Positions 12,451 through 23,300 are shown, counted from the stretch's first letter. The stretch is DNA of 64,000 nucleotides from Lycocorax pyrrhopterus obiensis (GCA_014706295.1 JACSVZ010000007.1:53520975-53584974), one strand, 5' to 3'. Numbers and translations: made by a program. The notes: generated from the sequence alone by a model not told the origin.

Positions 12451-14131
12451 ATGATTTATAAAAAGTTAACAGAGGTACAGGCAGTTGTTCAAAGTGTGTA
12501 TGATACGTCGTTTCTCCATCCTAACCCCAGTCCTAGTTTCAGTAGCCTGTTTTAGGAGTTCATTGGTAATTGCACTCAGTTTGTTAGAAGAGGAGGAGAT
12601 GCGGTTTCCCAGCCTTTCATCTCCCTCCCCTTTAAATTTAATACATTATCTTTTAAGAAGGTTCAGTTTCCCCTGGATGTTAAAGAGACCACCCTCCTGG
12701 TATTTAATCTGGTAGTCTTTCTCTATATGGTTTGCAGCCTGTCTAGAATAAGAGCTCAGATTTCCAGGGTGACTGAGAAAACACCTGTCCCAGAGGTGGA
12801 AAATCCTGAGTGGGGTAGAGAATGGGAAGATATGGGCCAAATCCTGAAGAAATTCTCTGACCCGATAATTTGCAATTACCCCCCTGAACTAATTCAGAAA
12901 CCAGCTGAGGTATACAATGACAATTCCAATGAGAAACAGCTCATCGCAATATGCTGGGCCTTAGCATATGCCTATCGCAGTGCTAAGTACTGTAGAGCAG
13001 CAGATAAAAGCAGAGGGGCAAGAAGATAAACCAGCAGACACCCCAGTCACTCAGGCTGCAGCCAAACCAGAGGGAGACACTAAACCATTGACAGTTGCTC
13101 CTGTCACGAGGAAAAAGCACACAACCAAAACTGATCGCCCAGTGAAAGATGATGATGATGCAGGGGAAGGAACCTCAAAACCACCAGCTGATTCAGGCAC
13201 AGAAACCATTACTGAGTCCCTGTCCATAAAAGACCTTCACAGCCTAAGAAAGGACTACACCCGACGGCCCAATGAATCCATAATAAGTTAGATAGTCCGT
13301 ATTTAGGATGCTGCAAGTAATGATGTAATGCTAGACGGCGCTGAAGCGAGGCATTTGGGATCCCTGTCACGTGATCCAGCTGTTGACCAAAGGATGATAA
13401 GGGGGGCTGACTCTGCCAGCGTCTGGAGACGGCTCTTGAGTGGTGTGAGGGAGAGATATCTGTGTGCAGATGATCTCTATATGCAGCAAACCCAGTGGAA
13501 GACCATTGAACAAGGGATTCAATGCCTGAGAGAACTAGGGGTGGTAGAGGTTGTCTTCACAGATGACCCAGGATTGAAGAGTCCAGACCGGGCCAGAGTT
13601 GGTCCTTTCATGTGGCGAAAGCTCATACAGCTTGGGCCATCAGAATATAAGTCTGCTTTAGCACTAATGAAACCAGATTACGGTGCAAATAAGACCGTGC
13701 AGGATATGGCAACAAAGCTCCGAGCATATGCAGACTCTGTGCATGGCCCAACACATGCGAAAATCGCAGCTGTGGAAACACGTGTGCAGAATTTAAAAGA
13801 TAAGATGGAGAAGAATTACCAAGACCTCAAGAAGGAGATCAAAGAGGGCTTTCTTCAAATCTCGGCAGTACAGATCCAAAATTCTGATACCCAACGAGGA
13901 CGTTCCCTAGAGAGAAGGTACATCCCACGAAGTGAGCTGTGGAAATTCCTGTGTGACAGTGAGAAAGACACAAAGAAGTGGGGTGGACAGCCCACTTCTG
14001 CTCTGGCAGCACGAGTGCATGAATTAAAGGAGCGCAAGTCTCAAAAAAGAAATTTTACTAAAAAGAAAGTAGCTCCAGTTGCCCGTAGCCAATCTGCTGG
14101 AAATAATAGACAGGAAGATAACCAGAATTAG
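12451..14131 (+). pseudogene. gag: ERVL-like gag, broken
   Basis: The gag frame appears to begin at the ATG at 12451 (reads MIYKKLTEVQ), about 120 bases after the primer site. It runs in one frame to about 13000, then shifts by one frame (overlap zone 12968-13029) into the frame later used by protease and RT. Premature stops are TAG at 12553, 13289 and 13304, with a further TAG at 14129 closing the last open stretch. That stretch, 13328-14131 (267 codons), includes a charged, probably coiled-coil part around 13755-13860. It ends in a Lys/Arg-rich, Gln/Asn-rich tail that may serve nucleic-acid binding. I see no CCHC zinc knuckle. The 14129 TAG could be the natural gag end with read-through to pol, because the frame is the same. 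Gag packages the RNA in a functional element; this copy cannot. Confidence 0.82.
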
Positions 14132-14440
14132 AGGGGCCCTGCCTCTAACCAGGTAGAGGCTAGGGAAAACCGTATTTTTTAGACTGTGTGGATTCGTTGG
14201 CCTGGTACATCAGAACCACAAAGATATGATGCTTTAGTTGACACTGGTGCGCAGTGTACAATAATCCCATCGCAACATGTAGGGGTAGAATCTGTTTCTA
14301 TTACTGGTGTAACAGGTGGGTCACAAAATTTGACCCTAGTAGAAGCTGAAGTGAGCCTGACTAGAAATGAGTGAAAGAAACATTTCATTGTGACTGGCCC
14401 AGAGGCCCCGTGCATTTTGGGCATAGACTTCCTCCAAGAG
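14132..14440 (+). pseudogene. pro: ERVL-like aspartic protease, broken
   Basis: In the same frame as the end of gag, the sequence reads ALVDTGAQCTIIPS. This holds the retroviral aspartic protease active site DTGA, with the Asp codon at 14240-14242. The segment ends in a GIDFL-like motif just past 14410 that leads into RT. It is interrupted by TAG at 14180-14182 and by TGA at 14372-14374. The protease would cut the Gag-Pol precursor. The active-site Asp is intact but the chain is not. Confidence 0.82.
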
Positions 14441-15364
14441 GGGCATTTCAGAGACCCAAAGGGACTCAAGTGGGCTTTTAGAATAGCTGCTGTGGAGACA
14501 GAGGGCATCAGGCAATTGAATACCTTGCCTGGACTATCAGAGAACCCATCTGCAGTAGGCCTTCTGAAGGAGGAGGAACAAAGAGTACCAATTGCTACCT
14601 CGACAGTGCATCGCCGACAGTACCGGACAACTCGAGATGCTGTGATTCCCATCCACAAGATGATCCGTGACTTGGAGAGCCAAGAGGTGATCAGCAAAAC
14701 CCACTCACCCTTCAACAGCCCCATCTGGCCTGTGCGCAAATCTGAAGGAGAATGGAGATTGACTGTGGACTATCGTGCCTTGAATGAAGTGACCCCACCA
14801 CTGAGCGCTGCCGTGCCGGACATGTTGGAGCTTCAGTACGAGCTGGAGTCCAAGGCAGCGAAGTGGTACGCCACCATCGACATTGCCAACGCCTTCTTCT
14901 CCATTCCTTTGGCCCCAGAGTGCAGGCCTCAGTTTGCCTTCACCTGGAGGGGCGTGCAGTACACCTGGAACCGACTGCCCCAGGGGTGGAAGCACAGTCC
15001 CACCATCTGCCATGGACTAATCCAGACTGCACTGGAAAAGGGTGAAGCTCCAGAGCATCTGCAGTACATTGATGACATCATTGTGTGGGGGAACACCGCA
15101 GAAGAAGTGTTCGAGAAAGGAGAGAAAATCATCCAGATTCTCCTAAAAGCTGGTTTTGCCATCAAGAAGAGCAAAGTCAAGGGACCTGCTCGAGAGATCC
15201 AATTCCTGGGAGTAAAATGGCAAGATGGACGGCGTCAGATTCCCACTGAGGTCATCAACAAGATCACATCAATGTCTCCACCAACTAACAAAAAGGAAAC
15301 ACAAGCTTTCCTAGGTGTCATAGGCTTTTGGAAATGCATATTCCTGAATATAGCCAGATTGTGA
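14390..15364 (+). pseudogene. pol: ERVL-like reverse transcriptase, largely intact core
   Basis: A 324-codon open stretch covers the RT fingers, palm and thumb. Visible motifs are SPIWPVRK, WRLTVDYRALNEVT, ATIDIANAFFSIPL (first catalytic Asp), NRLPQGWKHSP, and the YIDD box at 15065-15076 (the two other Asp). The stretch ends FLGVKW...FLGVIGFW. The reading frame is then lost by a single-base change near 15331-15337, and the polymerase connection continues in another frame from 15328. No stop falls inside the RT core, and its TGG tryptophan codons are preserved, in sharp contrast to the RNase H and integrase parts. The enzyme would copy the viral RNA. This copy could at most make a truncated product. 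Confidence 0.93.
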
Positions 15365-16437
15365 GTCCTCTCTACGTGGTTACCCGCAAGAAGAACAATT
15401 TCCACTGGGGCCCTGAACAGCAACAAGCCTTTGCCCAGATCAAGCAAGAAATCGCTCACGCGGTAGCCCTTGGCCCAGTCCGGACAGGACCAGGAGTAAA
15501 GAACGTGCTCTACTCTGCAGCCGGGAGCCATGGCCTGTCCTGAAGCCTTTGGCAAAAGGTGTCTGGTGAGACTCGAGGTCGACCACTGGGATTCTAGAGC
15601 CGAAGCTACAGAGGATCTGAAGCCAACCACACCCCAACAGAGAAGGAAATCTTGGCAGCCTATGAAGGAATCCAAGCTGCCTCAGAGGTAATTGGCACTG
15701 AAGCGCAGCTCCTCCTGGCACCCCGGCTACCAGTGCTGGGGTGGATGTTCAAAGCAGAGGTTCCCTCTACCCACCATGCCACCAATGCCACATGGAGCAA
15801 ATGGATTGCTCTCATCACACAGCGCGCCCGTATCGGAAAACTGAATCGCCCTGGGATTTTAGAAATAATCACAAATTGGCCCGAAGGTGAAAGCTTTGGT
15901 CTCAGTGACGATGAAGAACAAGAGCAAGTGACACGTGCTGAAGAAGCTCCACCGTACAACCAACTGTCAGCAGAAGACACATGCTACGCTCTTTTCACCG
16001 ATGGTTCTTGTCGCATTGTAGGGATGAAACGAAAGTAAAAAGCAGCCGCATGGAGTCCCACACGACGGGTTGCAGAAGCTATTGAAGGAGAAGGTGGATC
16101 AAGCCAATTTGCCGAACTCAAAGCTGTTCAGCTAGCCCTAGACATTGCTAAAAAAAAGAAGTGGCCCAAGCTCTACCTCTACACTGATTCGTGAATGGTA
16201 GCCAATGCTCTGTAGGGATGGCTGAAAAAGTAGGAGAAGGCCAATTAGCAGCGTAGGGGAAAACCCATCTGAGCTGCTGAAGAGTAGAAAAACATTGCTG
16301 CCCGAGTGAAAAAGCTGCTTGTAAAAGTCCGCCATGTAGATGCTCATGTCCCCAAGAGTAGGGCTAATGAAGAACACCAAAACAATGAACAGGTAGATCA
16401 GGCTGCAAAAATAGAAGTGTCACAGATAGACTTAAAT
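15365..16437 (+). pseudogene. pol: ERVL-like connection and RNase H, many stops
   Basis: The segment continues in the frame that starts at 15328 (SPLYVVTRKKNNFHWG...). Stops are TGA 15541, TAG 15595, TAA 16036, TGA 16192, TAG 16213, TAG 16231, TAG 16246, TGA 16270 and TAG 16285. The RNase H acidic residues can still be read: Asp of TDGS at 16000, Glu of FAELKA at 16114, Asp of YTDS at 16186 and Asp of HVDAHV at 16339. Most stops stand where a Trp codon fits the context. RNase H would remove the RNA template after copying. The clustering of TAG/TGA is the main clue to hypermutation. Confidence 0.85.
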
Positions 16438-17313
16438 TAGAAACACAAGGGAGAGTTGTTCCTAGCTCGATGGGCCCATGATGCCTCAGGTCATCAAGGC
16501 AAAGATGCCACCTATAAGTGAGCACGAGACCGAGGGGTAGATCTAACCATAGACAGTATCTCCCAAGTGATCCATAACTGTGAGACATGCGCTGCGATCA
16601 AGCAAGCCAAGCGAGTAAAACCCCTATGGTACGGTGAGCAATAGTCCAAATACAAGTATAGGTAGGCCTGGCAGATTGATTACATCACACTGCCTCAAAC
16701 ACGCCAAGGCAAGCGCTATGTGCTCACAATGGTAGAAGCCACCACTGGATGGCTGGAGACCTACCCTGTGCCTCATACTACTGCCCGAAACACCATCCTG
16801 GGCCTTGAAAAGCAAGTCCTTTGGAGGCATGGTACCCCTGAGAGAATTAAATCTAACAATGGGACTCACTTCAAGAACAGCCTTATAAACACCTGGGCTA
16901 GGGAACACGGCATTAAGTGGGTGTACCATATCCCTTACCATGCACCAGCAGCTGGAAAAGTGAAGCAATGCAATGGATTGTTGAAAACCACCTTGAAGGC
17001 CCTAGGTGGGGGAACTTTCAAAAATTGAGAACAGCATCTAGCAAAGGCCACCTAGTTAGTCAACACTCGGAGTTCCACCAATAGAGCTGGTCCAGCCCAA
17101 TCTGAATCCCTGCACACAGTAAATGGAGATAAGGTTCCAGTAGTGCATGCCAGGAGACTGTTAGGAAAGACTGTTTAGGTTACCTCTGCCTCGAGTACAG
17201 ACAAACCCATCCGTGGGGTTGTCTTTGCTCAGAGACCTAGTTGCACATGGTAGGTAATGCAGAGAGACAGAACAACACGTTGTGTACCGCAGAGAGATCT
17301 AATTGTTGGGTAA
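16438..17313 (+). pseudogene. pol: ERVL-like integrase, broken, catalytic residues changed
   Basis: The zinc-binding HHCC signature is readable: His 16477, His 16492, Cys 16579 and Cys 16588. The catalytic core follows. The first Asp is at 16678 (WQIDYI). The position of the second Asp at 16855 reads Asn, and the Glu position at 16963 reads Lys; the spacing of 35 residues between these two is the DD35E spacing. Stops are TAG 16438, TGA 16519, TAG 16642, TAG 16663, TGA 17026, TAG 17053, TAG 17176 and TAG 17251. The frame finally ends at TAA 17311-17313. Integrase would insert the cDNA. This copy has lost both chain continuity and two of three catalytic residues, each by a change compatible with G to A. 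Confidence 0.88.
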
Positions 17314-17459
17314 AAACCACATGTAATGTAAAATGCCTGTACCTCTGCTTGCTGAGTGTCACTGTCACTGTTTGTACATAGCTGTATATATGTATTAATG
17401 TGTGTGTGTGTGTAGAGTTAAAATATATTAATTTAGGCATGAAGCCGATGATATGTGAT
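17314..17459 (+). other. Provirus 3' untranslated segment, no env
   Basis: About 150 bases between the end of pol and the purine tract, including a short (GT)n run at about 17399-17414. There is no room for env, in line with ERVL elements. Confidence 0.75.
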
Positions 17460-17470
17460 AAGGGGTGGAA
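17460..17470 (+). other. Polypurine tract
   Basis: AAGGGGTGGAA directly before the 3' LTR, broken by a single T. It is the expected plus-strand primer site. Confidence 0.75.
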
Positions 17471-18122
17471 TGTCTTGGGGTGACTCTATCATGTGTATCC
17501 CCTATCATGCTCTATGCCCAAAAAGTAATTTTGTGCCTTTTCTGTGCCTTTAAACTGAGCTTGGAAAAAAAAAAAAAAAAAACCAAATGAACTTTTCAAA
17601 ACAGTTTCTCAAGGACAGGGAGATTACACTCCTCTGCGTTCTCTGGCTGCAGGAGCAGGACGGAGCACCCTGCTTGCTTGCTTCAGCCAGCGGTTTCGGG
17701 TTTTTTTTTCCCTTCTTTTCCTGGCGTGAGACGGAAAGCTGAACTTTGTTTCCTGGGACTTTGGTGTTTTTTCCCTTCTTCTTTTCTGGACTGTTCAACA
17801 ACATCAGAACACATCGGGAGAATTTTTCCCCGAGGCCCGGGGGTTGGGCCCTCGCCGACCAGCTCCGAGGAGGAGAGAGACCACACCTACAAAAAGACTC
17901 TGAAATCTTCCCAGGTTTCTCCCTATAGCGAGAGATTTCATTTCATTATTTAGCATTATTATCCTTTTCCCGTGTGTTTGTTAAATAAATAGTTCTTATC
18001 TCATTCACTTTCCTTCGAGGAAAATATTTTTTTTTCCCGAACCCTGTAGAGGGGGGGAAGGGTGGTTGTAACCCAGTTTCCTCTCAGAAGATATATTGCT
18101 AGGTTTTGGCCAAACCAGCACA
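17471..18122 (+). repeat. 3' LTR of the ERVL-like provirus
   Basis: The LTR is 652 bp, TGTCTTGG...CAGCACA, with AATAAA at 17984-17989. Compared with the 5' LTR it has GG added before the A18 run. It has A instead of G at four sites within the last ~75 bases (GTAGAG, CCCAGTT, CAGAAGA, ACCAGCA). Everything else reads the same by eye. Confidence 0.95.
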
Positions 18123-18127
18123 CTTGG
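18123..18127. repeat. Target-site duplication CTTGG, right copy
   Basis: Identical to 11646-11650. Confidence 0.9.
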
Positions 18128-19756
18128 GCAAACAAAAAAGCATTTTGTTATTAAAGAACCTTTCAAAACTGTTCAGATGTCTCATATGCAAAGATAGACT
18201 TTAAAGTGCCAAGAGGGAATCAGTCTGGCAGAGGCCTCTAGACTATCACAGCTTTTGAAGATAGGGAACCCTGACTGCGGGAATCACCCTGACTACCAAA
18301 ACAGACCTGGTAAGGCTGCATGACGCTGAGGGGTGCCGGTGTAGACCAGGCAATGATATTTAAATCCAAATTTTATCCTTAAAGTACACAGTAAGAACTG
18401 GCCTGATCCCAGGATGTGAGCACAGCAGAGGAGCGATATCTGTGCAGTGCACGCAGAGAGGCTGTGGAAGGCCTGCAGAACCCTGTAAGATCCCTGCAGA
18501 GCCTGCTCGGCGCAGCGGCAGGCAGCCTGCCCTAGGGGGAGCAAGCCAAAAGCTCTGCTGGTGGAAGCTACTCCTCGCATTCTGACAAGGAGGCACGGAT
18601 TGCTCCTGAAAATCAGAAATCCAGCGTATGCATCATCTCAGAAGACGGACACTTCTGAGCATACGCAGACACGGACCCTCATGAGTCCACAAACTCATGG
18701 TACTTGCAGGGTTAAGTCCTGAGTATGCCTTCTGAATATGTCTTTCAACTCTTCCCACACTGAGATAAAAATATACAGCTATATTAGCTATGACAAATCC
18801 TAAAAAAGGCGGAAAAAAAGTATGAAGTGTTGAAGGAGAAAATCTTGTATGGCATCAACAGGAGGTACAATTAATTGGATCTCTTCGTTCATTCTATAAA
18901 TACCAACTTAAATATGATAAAAATGAAAATGTAGGAGTTTTAACTGCAGTCACCTTTCTGTTACTAGTCTCACTCATCTGATACAAAATTAATCTTTCTT
19001 TTGATATCATGTGGGAAGAAGGAATGCTGGTACATGTATGGGAACATTGTACTTACTGCAGCAAAAACCGGGAATGAACAAAGACTGCTAAAAATTGCAC
19101 CAAAACACACCATAAAAATACTCAATTTGGACATGAAAAAGAGATGAACTATCAAAAATAAATATGTCCATCCTACCTCCTAAATGCTAGGCATGGACAA
19201 TAAATTTTAAACAGATTATTATATCATATTTTCAAGTAACTCTTAATTCATTATAAAGACAAAAAATAAACCCACAAAAATAGTGGAAATGTGAAAGCAG
19301 ACATTCTAATTTATATATGTCACAGACAGTTGCACCTCTTTGAGGTTTTTTCCCTGAAAAGATTCAACTACATGACATACAGCAAAGTCTTGCTTTTAAG
19401 ATCTTTTTATTTGCTTCACTGAGGCAGAAGAACATCAAGCGATTTGTACAAAGTGTTTTAATGTTACTATTTTTGTAATTCCCATCTCTCTGGAATTTGG
19501 GTATCAGCACACAAATGCAGGCACTTCTCATAGGAATTGGCATTCTGGATAAGACAAATGGTTCATCCGGCTTAATAGCCTGTGTGTTACTTTGATCATC
19601 ATCTGAATTCCCCCATGTAGGTCATTTTAATACTTAATAACCACTGTGGTAACTGTGGCCACAAGCAGATAAAAATGCTTTAACTATCATTAGGTATTAT
19701 TAGATATTTTTGTGATATATTTGTCAAGAATATTTCTGAATCTCTGTATAGTTGCC
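18128..19756. other. Intergenic DNA with a GC-richer block
   Basis: No gene recognised. The block from about 18380 to 18690 is more GC-rich and contains an interrupted hairpin at 18624-18666. It may be an old repeat I do not recognise. The rest is AT-rich. Confidence 0.5.
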
Positions 19757-20316
19757 TGTCATAGTTTAATCCCAGTAGGCAGCTCAGCATCACACAGCTG
19801 CTTGCTCACTTACCCCCAGTGGAATAGTGGTGAGAATCAAACAGGTAAAAGTGGGAAACTTCATAGGTGGAGAAAAAGACAGTTTAATAGTAATTAAGAG
19901 AAAAAACACAAAGAAGAAAATAAGAGAAGATAAAAAAAATCCCAAAACAATTGCTCACCACCAGCCAACTGATGCCCAGCCAGTCCCCAAGTAGTGCCAG
20001 CCCCAGCCAACCTCTGCACACCTCCATCCAGTTTTACTGCTGAGCAAGTCATCATACAGTACGGAATATCACATGGGTCAGCTGGGGTCACTGTCCCCGT
20101 TGTGTCCCCTCCCAGCCTCTTGTGTACTCCCAGCCTCCTCATTGGTAGGCCGGTGTGAGGAGGAGAAAAGTCCTTGAGGTTGTGTAATCACTATTCAGCA
20201 ATAACAAAAACATCCTTATGTTATCAGCACTGTTTCCATCACAAATCCAAAGCATATCTAGCCCCATAGAAGCTACTATGAAGAAATGTAACTCTGTCCC
20301 AGTTAAAACCAGTACA
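19757..20316 (+). mobile_element. Solo LTR, avian ERV type
   Basis: A 560-bp block starts TGTCATAGTTTAATCCC and ends AAAACCAGTACA, with TG...CA ends. The internal blocks match an LTR type I recall as widespread in birds: ACAGTTTAATAGTAATTAAG, TGTGTCCCCTCCCAGCCTC, AAAACATCC-TTATGTTATCAGCACTGTTT and GAAGAAATGTAACTCTGTCCC. The flanking pentamers TTGCC (19752-19756) and GTGCC (20317-20321) agree at 4 of 5 positions and may be a slightly decayed target duplication. No internal viral sequence follows, so it is a recombined solo LTR. I cannot name the family without a repeat library. Confidence 0.8.
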
Positions 20317-23300
20317 GTGCCTTAGTAACATTCTGCATGAGTCTTCCATTCTCATTATTTATGTTTTTCATGTGCATTTTAAAATTAAGTTGGCCCAAAC
20401 AGAAATCCAGAATCCACGTGTTAATTAATACGGACAATGGCTACTGACAACATCTAATACCAGGTGTGTTACCAGCCATATGTGACAGCATTTCCAAGTG
20501 GTCCAGAAGCTCTATTTAAATTCTGGCCTGGGCACCCAAACCTGGCCCACTTTGTCAGAGCTATATTTGTATCTGGCCATGTCTCCTTCGAACATGATTT
20601 ATTAATTGAACTTCTTAGGTGGACCTCAGGCTTACATTGCAGGTTCACCATTCTCTCTGGCCCTGGTCTCCTGGATGAACTTTAACCCTATGTCATAAGT
20701 AGTCTTCTGTCCAGCCTTGCCTCCTTGGCTCCAATCTGTGTTACAGGAAGTCTTGTCTTCACTCTGGTCTTTGGCCCTTTCTCCTGTCACTTCTGAGGGG
20801 ATTTTTTGGGTGGATCCCTGAATTCTTGCTTTGCCTTGTCTCAGACTGTTACTATCACCATCCTGACCCCACTGGGTCAATACCCTGGTAAGAGAGGCCT
20901 GCCTTTGCTGCAGCCATGCTCTGCTCCCAGCTCTTTCTCTCTCATGGAGCATCTCCTGCTGCTCCCCAATACAAGACAAGCAAGCTGACTTCTGGTTTTG
21001 CCAATAAGACTTTGGGAGCTTACTGAAAAGAGTGTTAACAGGAGTTTCACTACTTACCTGAAGGAGAGTCCTGAATTTTTTTTTTAAAGGGAAAAATCTC
21101 CTGACAAGCATTTCCTATAATGCTATAATTGTTTAAATAAACAATAATATTATCCACTACACTCAAATAAAGCCTTATCAATTTTTTTTTTAAACTCAGA
21201 GGCAAGGAAGAGAGTGAAAAGGATTTAGAGCAGACAAAACTTAAAGAAATCTGTATTTCAATGCAATAGTTCCACAGTCACTGAAAATTCTTAAAGCTAA
21301 GATTTAGATAGCATAATTAATCATACATGAACATTTTTTTCATTTTTTACTAGTCCAAATCTTACAAAAATACAGAGTAATATTACAGATAGAAGGCATC
21401 CAATACTGACATTACCACACATACATATGATTAATTATGATTCTGAACGTGCATCTCTGGTTCTGTGTTAAGTGATGCCAATAATTGCCATTTGTAACTA
21501 CGTGGTCACATATAGGGCTAAAATATCATGTTGTTTACATTCATGAAGTTCCAGGTTTGACCTGTTACTAATTACCTCAAAAGAGCCTGACTTTTTTACA
21601 GCTGTGAATAAATTGTTTTTCAACTTTTACAACGCTGCAGATTGTAACAGCAGGGTACCCAACACTAATGGATTTTAAAATAATTGAGGAGAATTAAAGC
21701 CTTACAATTTAGATTGAGAACAGCACACGAATTATTTAATATGATTCAAGGTAAGCAGAATGAATCCACGCTTGTAGACAAAGTTCCTGAAAGATGTTTA
21801 AGCTCTTTTGTGAAGTTGAGTATACTGGTTTTGCAGCTTTTGATGTTAGATTGCAAAGAAGCAGAATCTATTGCAGGTGCTGATTACATAGTTTGCTCCC
21901 TCAGTTCCTTCAGACATAATCTGGCAGTTTCACTATTCTTGCCAGGAAAGTTACCTGAAGTAGTATTTTGGACTGTACAAGCATGAGAAAAAATCTATTT
22001 CTATTTCAACCCATCTATTCTAGCCTCTTTACTGCCACTGGTGCTTCAGGTTTCAGTTCTCTCTTTACAGCTGACACAATGCACCAGACAACAAAAATCT
22101 GCGTCAGTCAATGAAGAGATGTTTTGAGAACCAGCCTGACAATGTTTGATAATTATGTATAATGATGACATTTCACTGGCTGCTAAAACCTTGTCCACAA
22201 GTTGCATAGTTTCAGCTGAGCCAAATTAACAGCTTCCTGGCAAAAGGCCTCATTGTCTCCTGTCGCCACTGCTCAGTCAGTTTTCTGCCATTTTAACAAG
22301 CTGAACTGGCGTACCACCCAATTAAACCAGAGAGAGTGCATGGGGAGCAATAAAGTCATACAACTGGGGATGGAAGATGTTATCCCTATCACAGTGACAG
22401 TTATCTGTTCAGTAAACTCAGGCCAGAGCACGACTGCTCAACCACTGTAAAGGGATTAAAAAACAAGCAACAAAAACAAATGAAAAGCAATCAAACAGAA
22501 GAGAATATCCAATACAGCTGGAAAGGACTAACTGTGTAAATATTCCCCTTTCACACAGGACATTTGGCCCAGTTTCAAGCTATTAAATATTATCCAGGCA
22601 TTTTACACAATACTTGACATTATTTGGTGACTTAACTCTTGCAAATTTAGAGAATTTGATCAGTACAGTAAAAAATGCAAATTGCAAACTATGCTACACA
22701 CATTCGTTTTTTACTTTTTTTAATTATAGAGATAATCTAATCAGTGTGAATGTTCTAGTTTTCGAAAACACCTAGTTTGCATAAAATGTTCAGAAGTTAA
22801 TGCAAATGTTAATATAGTCATACTCATGCTCAAATTACATCACCTTATTTACATAGTTATTCCTACTCTGTAGCAGAATAATTAGTCCCATAGTGACATA
22901 CCGTTGTAGTAAAAGTAAGAATTCATCATGTAAGTCACTTATCTTAGTCTCATGTTTTATGAGGACACTAGAGCATACAGATGGAACTATTTTTCTTGTA
23001 AACCTCCTCCACCCACTGATTATTTCATATATTAGAGCAGGCCCTGAAAAACACAATTGCTTTCTGTTACTGGTGAATTAGACGCTGCAGAAAAGTGAGG
23101 TGAGGGGGAGTCAAGTTTTCACAAGAGTTTCTACATCTGTGTTCACAAAGAAAACCTCATAAATGTTAACTGAGTCAGTGCCATCTTTTAAACCTGTATT
23201 CAGTTCAACATATTGATTCAAGGTTTCCCAGCTAACTGCAAAATAAGGAGAGAATTTTTGCTGCTCCTATTCAGAAGTACTTGGGTAAGAACGAAACTGA

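Larger units (their letters stand above)
11651..18122 (+). mobile_element. ERVL-like endogenous provirus, full length, defective
   Basis: This is a complete LTR-gag-pro-pol-LTR element of about 6.47 kb, in the same orientation as PPP2R5C and about 7 kb upstream of its distal promoter. Both LTRs start TGT and end ACA. A tRNA-Ser primer site follows the 5' LTR, and a purine tract precedes the 3' LTR. Coding order is gag, protease (DTGA), RT (YIDD), RNase H, then integrase (HHCC, DD35E). Pol runs out at 17311-17313 and no env-like frame follows. The RT type, 5-bp duplication and lack of env point to an avian ERVL (class III). The two LTRs are over 99% identical, but the coding region has 23 in-frame stops and at least two frame changes. 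The stops concentrate in the 3' half and are nearly all TAG or TGA. The element cannot encode working proteins. Confidence 0.95.

Noticed and set aside
14179..14739. 186-codon open frame on the minus strand
   Set aside because: It lies antisense to the protease and RT region of the provirus, whose + strand carries clear family motifs. The minus frame shows none.
16190..16300. Stop-rich stretch as evidence that the frame was wrong
   Set aside because: RNase H acidic residues before and after lie in the same frame with family spacing, so the frame is right and the stops are real.
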